A DNA stretch of 60,000 nt from assembly GCF_932526225.1 (NCBI RefSeq), contig NC_064043.1:2689501-2749500 (forward strand). Reading direction: 5' to 3'. The stretch's first letter is position 1. The number at the start of each line of letters is the position of its first letter. This stretch comes from Nematostella vectensis (lineage: Eukaryota; Cnidaria; Anthozoa; Actiniaria; Edwardsiidae). A program made the position numbers and the translations under genes. The notes beneath the pieces were generated by a model. That model was not told where the DNA came from. It saw nothing but the letters and a program-made list of their open reading frames with translations, and made no database searches. Shown one piece after another: positions 55,801 to 60,000 of this stretch.

Positions 55801-58629
55801 CTACTGCTACTTGTTTATAGTCTGAGTTGTCTAAGCAACTTGTCTGACTGTATGCTACATGCTAATACTTTACAAGTATTATTCAGACCAATTGCCATAT
55901 TAGCTGTGTTTAGTCTAAGCTGTATTATTATAGTTGGAGCAGCCTAAGCAAATTGTCTGGATGTATCCGACTGGGTTTTACTTTACAAGTATTATTCAGC
56001 CCAATTGTGTTATTAGCTGTATTTAGTCTAAGATGTATTATTATAGTTGAAGCAGCCTAGAAGCAACTTATCTAGAGGTATCCTACTGGGTAATACTTAC
56101 AAGTACCGTTCCTCCTGTTTGCAGTCTTAGCGGCCTGAGCAACTTGTGCTGCACAATGAAGTTAGGGAGGAAGGCAACTGGTGGGACCTCACAGATCTGA
56201 GCAACCACCACGCTCCACTGGGGACAAAAGCACATGAGAAAGACAGACTCAATGATACAGGTGCACATGCCTAGGGGGATGCACAGGGTGCTTGCCTAAC
56301 CCCCCTGCGCACCAAATATGGGGCATTTTATATTGACCATCAAATACTAGACCTGTTATCGCAAGGATGTTGTTCATAATGATGATGACAGTGTAGCCTG
56401 CATAACGGCTCAAGGGAGAAGGGTGGTGGGGGGGGGGGGGGGGGGGGGAGGAAAGGGGGCGACTGGGAGAAAGAGAAGAAGGGAGAGTCTGCCGGCAGAC
56501 CATTGTTCTAGCTGCGCCACCCCTAAGCTGCACTCAGTGTGTGTCTTCAAGTAGATGTCAAAATTAACCAATCACATGAACTGTTCAAATTGTAATTTTA
56601 CTTATGTTTCTTGTCAAAATAAACATGCTACATGAAAATTGTCTTTTCTCCGGTATGTCCACGGGAAAAGAAAATGAAATCCATCAACAAATCCAGGAAC
56701 CGAGTGCTGTCTTTATTGCAACAAAAATATTTGAATTCACTACGGAAACAAGCTCACTTATGATTGGTTCGCCAATATTTTAAAGAGAGCAAAAGAGCTG
56801 TTTTGGTGTTGTTATTACTCCACGTCTGTACGACCTGAGTTTTGTCAACTACACAGGAAACAAAGTTTTCCTTTAAGTAGAGTCACATGTTAGTGCCTTC
56901 GTAAACTTTTCGTATGTATGGTGTTTTCAGCACAGCTGAAAATGATAGAAAATAGACCGCTCAAGATGGATTAGACGTTATCGGCGTCAAGGGAACAGGC
57001 TGACCTCAGTAACAGTATGACACTGTTTAGCACACGATTACAAGCACAAATGCTTTTGATTTTGTTCTCTCTTCAGCACAAAGCACAAAGGTTTGAGAAA
57101 TTAAACTTTCTCCAAACCCTGTTGGCATAATTGCCAACGCATCATTCCTTAAAAAAAGCTGCCTGTCGCACTGCAACTGCTTGTTTTCAGGGCAACATCC
57201 GGTCGTTTTGAATCTCGTAGGGTGGACAAAATGCTTAAAAACAATTTTAAAACTCTTCCTCAACCAACTCACATTTTCTTGTACTAAAGTTCGTTGATAC
57301 GATGTGTTGATGGATGTACAACACATGTGAGACGTCGCAGCCAAAAGCGAGCCTTGGGTCTCTCAGAGACCAGAGTGAAGGGCTAGAACAATAGTCTGCC
57401 TGCAGGCTCTCCTTTCTTCCCCTCCCCCAGTCCCCCTCCATTTACCTCCACTTGAGCTGCTACCCAGGCTAATGACAGTGAAGATACCAATTAAATGTTG
57501 GTGATTGTGATTAAGATGATGACATTGGTGATAGTTAGGTTGATGTTGATTAGGGTGCTGTGATGTTGATAATGATAACTATATTGTGATGCTAGTGATG
57601 ATGTTGGTTGCATCTAAGTTATGAGGGGACATGAGTTTTTATATTATTAATTAGGTAGCCATGAATTCATTATAATGGGATATTGAGATACTTTTGAACA
57701 AACCTTTAAGCTGTCCAGATACTTCTTGGTATGCACAATCAGCAAATCCTCTCTTGATACTTCTCTTGGTTCAACTACTGTGCTATCATCAATAAGCTTG
57801 GCCTCTAATAAAAAAAACGAATATGGCGATATGGATGCATGTACTCAGAATTTAGAGGGGTGGGGTTATGATGCACATCCTGTTCTGTGTTTCCTAGTCC
57901 ATAACTATACCACCAACAAGCAGCCAGGCACATAAAGCACAAAATTCTGTCATGTGATTTTATATTAAAACTGGCTAAACAAATATAAACATTCAGCATT
58001 TACAGAGTTCTTGTTTGTTTTAATTTGCACCTTTGAGCATGTTAAATACCCTTCCCCATTTGCCAGAGTCGAATGGATGCAGTCTCTCCAGACCCATAAA
58101 GCCAATGTTGTACCCAGATGAGTAGACGATCGGCCATTGCGTGGCTTTGATATCGATGTAAAGGTGACTGGCAGAGGCACACTCGTAATTACTGCAACAG
58201 AACAGGCAAACCTTCCTTCGACTACAATACCGAATATTATTTATAATTGCATGTTATGATATGTTCTTTTATAACAGACAAAGGCATATTTACATCCATG
58301 GGATTATTTAGTATTTCTCTTATTTAGTAGACGTCTTGTTGCATACTATTTGTTTTTTGTTTTTTTTGTAATTTGCATTATTCTTTTCCAGTTCTTACCA
58401 ACTTGTACAAGAGATACGAGTTTTGAATAAAATAATGCCAATGTTAGAATATCGAAGGGCAAGGGATATTACTCAACCGCTCACAACGGATTAAAATACT
58501 AAAGTAGTAAGAAATCATGCACAACACAACAAAGTTTCACGGATGACTTAAGACTTCCTGTTTTTTTCCTCTTTCCATTTTCTCTTACCTCGCCGATTTG
58601 TTAGATGTTAACTGCTTTTGATCTGACAT
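49849..58629 (-). CDS. HDAC11: Histone deacetylase 11, complete (12 exons)
   Basis: Class IV zinc-dependent lysine deacetylase, now best known as a defatty-acylase. Exons in coding order: 58589-58629, 58031-58191, 57704-57804, 56101-56217, 55546-55588, 54962-55038, 54447-54509, 51424-51505, 50944-51013, 50333-50441, 50175-50261, 49849-49971. All have GT/AG borders and consistent phases, giving 357 residues against 347 in human. Visible motifs are WPIVYSSGYNIGFMGLE and LHPFDSGKWG near the N-terminus; FLPNFIVQHKLLRPLRLQTG (102-140); GGGFHH (active-site His159/His160); IDLDAHQGNGH (zinc ligands Asp198, His200); YNAGTDILEGDPLG (Asp278); TSGGYQ with catalytic Tyr316; and RTARIIADSILNL. All catalytic residues are present. 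The start ATG at 58627-58629 is the first in frame and gives MSDQKQLTSNKSA. Intron 7 holds a 2.8-kb minisatellite, and intron 3 a transposon. Confidence 0.95.
50490..50720. repeat. CAT/CATCAT-rich microsatellite
   Basis: Imperfect ATCATCACCATCATAATCGT runs in HDAC11 intron 9, just upstream (in gene orientation) of exon 10. Confidence 0.8.
51572..54350. repeat. 35/36-bp minisatellite, about 78 copies, in HDAC11 intron 7
   Basis: The unit is CTACACCCATACCTAACCAT followed by GTGTCTGCTACACCCC, present as 36-bp and 35-bp forms. Variants GCATCT, GCGTCT, CTGTTACG and CACTACACC are interspersed. Mixed unit lengths shift the frame repeatedly, and both strands stay open for up to about 220 codons, but this is an effect of the unit lacking stops. 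On the gene strand each unit carries GGTTAGGTATGGG, a donor-like string; no similarity to exon 7 or 8 borders is seen. Confidence 0.96.
55307..55382. repeat. Two-copy direct repeat of about 41 bp
   Basis: GTGAC-TTCTTACTCAAAGTTACATGCACAA occurs twice in tandem in HDAC11 intron 5. Confidence 0.85.
55795..56135 (-). repeat. Tandem duplication spanning HDAC11 exon 4 end and its donor (about 117-bp unit)
   Basis: On the gene strand exon 4 ends AAGTTGCTCAGGCCGCTAAG ... GGTACTT|GTAAGTATTACCCAG. Two diverged copies follow in intron 4, each with GTTGCTT-AGGCTGCT ... AATACTTGTAAAG and the downstream CCCAGT-GGATAC. A third partial copy at about 55795-55850 reads AAGTTGCTTAGACAACTCAG then ACTATAAACAAGTAG ... 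GTAAGTACAACC, matching the exon end more closely. They are degenerate pseudo-exon tails with donor-like sites. Confidence 0.75.
56394..57471. mobile_element. 1.08-kb DNA transposon with TAGCCTG ends and 9-bp target duplication
   Basis: Left end TAGCCTGCATAACGGCTCAA and right end TTGAGCTGCTACCCAGGCTA are inverted partners. Further inside, GAGTCTGCCGGCAGACC...TTGTTCTAG on the left mirrors CTAGAACAATAGTCTGCCTG on the right. ATGACAGTG flanks both sides exactly (56385-56393 and 57472-57480). A 9-bp duplication is typical of Mutator-like elements, though other superfamilies (for example Merlin at 8-9 bp) are possible. It lies in HDAC11 intron 3. The right half carries a helicase-like coding fragment on the minus strand. 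Confidence 0.82.
57027..57344 (-). pseudogene. RecQ-like helicase fragment inside the transposon
   Basis: A 105-codon open stretch. Its second half has a Q-motif-like region and LRNDALAIMPTGFGESLISQ, which resembles motif I (Walker A) of RecQ-family helicases, with GFGES in place of the usual GYGKS; the Lys that binds ATP phosphate is replaced by Glu. Only this N-terminal helicase piece is present, with no motif II (DExH) downstream inside the element. It is likely a captured or decayed remnant, not a working enzyme. Confidence 0.6.
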
Positions 58630-60000
58630 ACTTTACAAGAGCCGGTCTTTTATCGAACATTCCCTTTCATTTCCCCGTGAATACAACAGAAACAAATAAC
58701 AGTTTTAGGCCGCTCATAAACGGAGCTTCCGCCATATTCTTTTTATTTTGGAGCGGTCCTGGGTACCAGTACTGGTGTTCATTCGAAACAAGAGAATACA
58801 AGAGAAAAAAAAAATTTTTTCAGGAGTTTTGACCTTTGAGAAAGTTTTTTAAGCATTTTCTCGAATATAAACGTGATATTTACTGTTTGAGCAGCCTTCG
58901 GGTTTAAGTTTCAGCATCAGCATCGAATACGTTGTAAGGGAAAGGCCATTTATCGGGGGGGGGGGGGGGGGTGAGGGGGCAGTTAGAGCTGCTAAGCTGA
59001 GTTTTTTTTCGTTTAAAAATTGCGAACCTACCCAAAAATGATGACCCTCCCCCCAAAAGGCGACCAAAAATAAAGGCCCTCCCCCAAAACAAAACCATAA
59101 ACTAAAATTATCCTGTTTGTAGGGGGTCTGTCATAGACATGGAGAAAAGTTAATTTCGAGTTCATTTTACAGGGGGTGTAAATAATATTGTATAGTGGGG
59201 TCTGGGGGCATGCTCCCCTGTGAAAATTTTAGCATTTTCATATATGTGAAATGTTAAGTTATTGTTTAAATAATGACCCTTCCCTAAGAGAGCGTTTCTG
59301 TGGCCCGTGATATCTATATCATGGAACTTATGTTTTTAGAACAGAGGATATAATTATCTTACATCATATTTCATGACTGGTACGATATAAATAACTATTA
59401 CCCTTTAATTCATGTAACCCAATAATGTGTAGTACATTCAGACCTATTTATATTCAGGGACGTAGCAAGGGGTGGGAAAGAATATGGCCATCAGGGCGTG
59501 GCTGTGCCCCCTTTGTTTGCTTTAATGTTTCTGTATCTTGCCCCCTTCAATAATTCGAGGCTTGCTACGGCTATAATATTTTCATAAGGGAGTGTTTAGT
59601 TTTTACAGGGGGGAGGAAAGTTTTTAACCCTTTCTAAGCTACCCCCTCCCTCTCCCCCTTGCCTCTCTCAGGGTTTTTAATGATCACTCCCTAATATAAG
59701 GGAGTCCCATTTGTGTCTGCTCTTTTGTAGTTCCCAGTCCTTAAGCGTCTCTAGGCTGCGGGGAACCTTTTTGACGTCATCTGTTGATTTCCTGCTTGCT
59801 CTGCTTCAAGAGCGTCCGCGATTTTGAATCCGAATCAGTAGAGCTGACTGAGAGTAGACTCGGGACGGGCCTCGTGCTTTTCAGCATTTGCATACCACAC
59901 TTTAGTTGTCTCGCACAAAAAAAAGCCATGTGCACGTGCACTGGACGGTCATAGCTACACCCTCCCAAGAGACCCAAGGCGCCCTGATAGACATCGTTAT
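58630..60000. other. Upstream region of HDAC11, no further gene seen
   Basis: Should contain the HDAC11 5' UTR and promoter, read leftwards. A poly-G run lies near 58957-58970. A possible small element (about 59456-59576) starts CAGGGACGTAGCAAGG and ends CTTGCTACGGCTATA, an inverted match of about 11 bp. The last 76 bp are the second, inverted copy of the repeat at 31327-31410. Confidence 0.5.
59925..60000 (-). repeat. Dispersed repeat, copy 2 (cut by window edge)
   Basis: The inverse complement of 31327-31410, matching through GGTGTAGCTATGA, AGACCCAAGGCGCCCTGATA and the terminal ATAACGATG. The copy continues beyond the window. Confidence 0.85.

Overview
This is nuclear DNA from an animal. 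Coding sequence is split into short exons with canonical GT/AG introns, and the four genes are recognisably metazoan: a USP19-type deubiquitinase, an FN3-domain type I receptor-like protein, an MFSD12-type transporter and HDAC11. Conserved intron positions, moderate GC and many short inverted-repeat transposons fit an early-branching invertebrate, most likely an anthozoan cnidarian such as a Nematostella-like sea anemone. That species guess is inference. All exon models were built by hand from splice-site phase, reading-frame continuity and remembered family motifs.

Layout. 1-23377 (+) holds the 3' part of a USP19-like gene: 16 exons are visible, and the exon with the catalytic Cys box lies upstream of the window. 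25266-33392 (+) is a complete 7-exon gene for a 550-residue membrane protein (signal peptide, two FN3 domains, Thr/Ser-rich stalk, TM helix, tyrosine-rich tail). 37797-48338 (+) is a complete 10-exon MFSD12-like transporter of about 752 residues. 58629-49849 (-) is a complete 12-exon HDAC11 of 357 residues, convergent with the transporter gene. The genes share no obvious pathway.

Roughly a third of the window is tandem minisatellite: 1-3960, 5.65-6.44, 14.12-14.84, 16.83-22.61, 29.08-30.49, 34.98-37.08, 42.96-43.92, 45.43-46.47, 46.76-47.67 and 51.57-54.35 kb. The most striking result is that many of these are not random intronic DNA. Their repeat units straddle an exon-intron junction and carry copies of the last or first exonic bases plus the splice site. 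This is clear at USP19 exon 15 (about 170 donor copies), MFSD12 exons 6 and 8 (about 19 acceptor copies each) and MFSD12 exon 9 (about 17 donor copies). It is also seen as two- or three-copy duplications at USP19 exons 12 and 13 and HDAC11 exon 4, and possibly at FN3-gene exon 3. The genes are therefore full of decoy splice sites.

The introns also hold several non-autonomous DNA transposons with terminal inverted repeats, some with visible target-site duplications (7720-8181, 16374-16633, 28481-28645). A larger element at 56394-57471 has a 9-bp duplication and carries a RecQ-like helicase fragment. No tRNA, rRNA or CRISPR feature was recognised.
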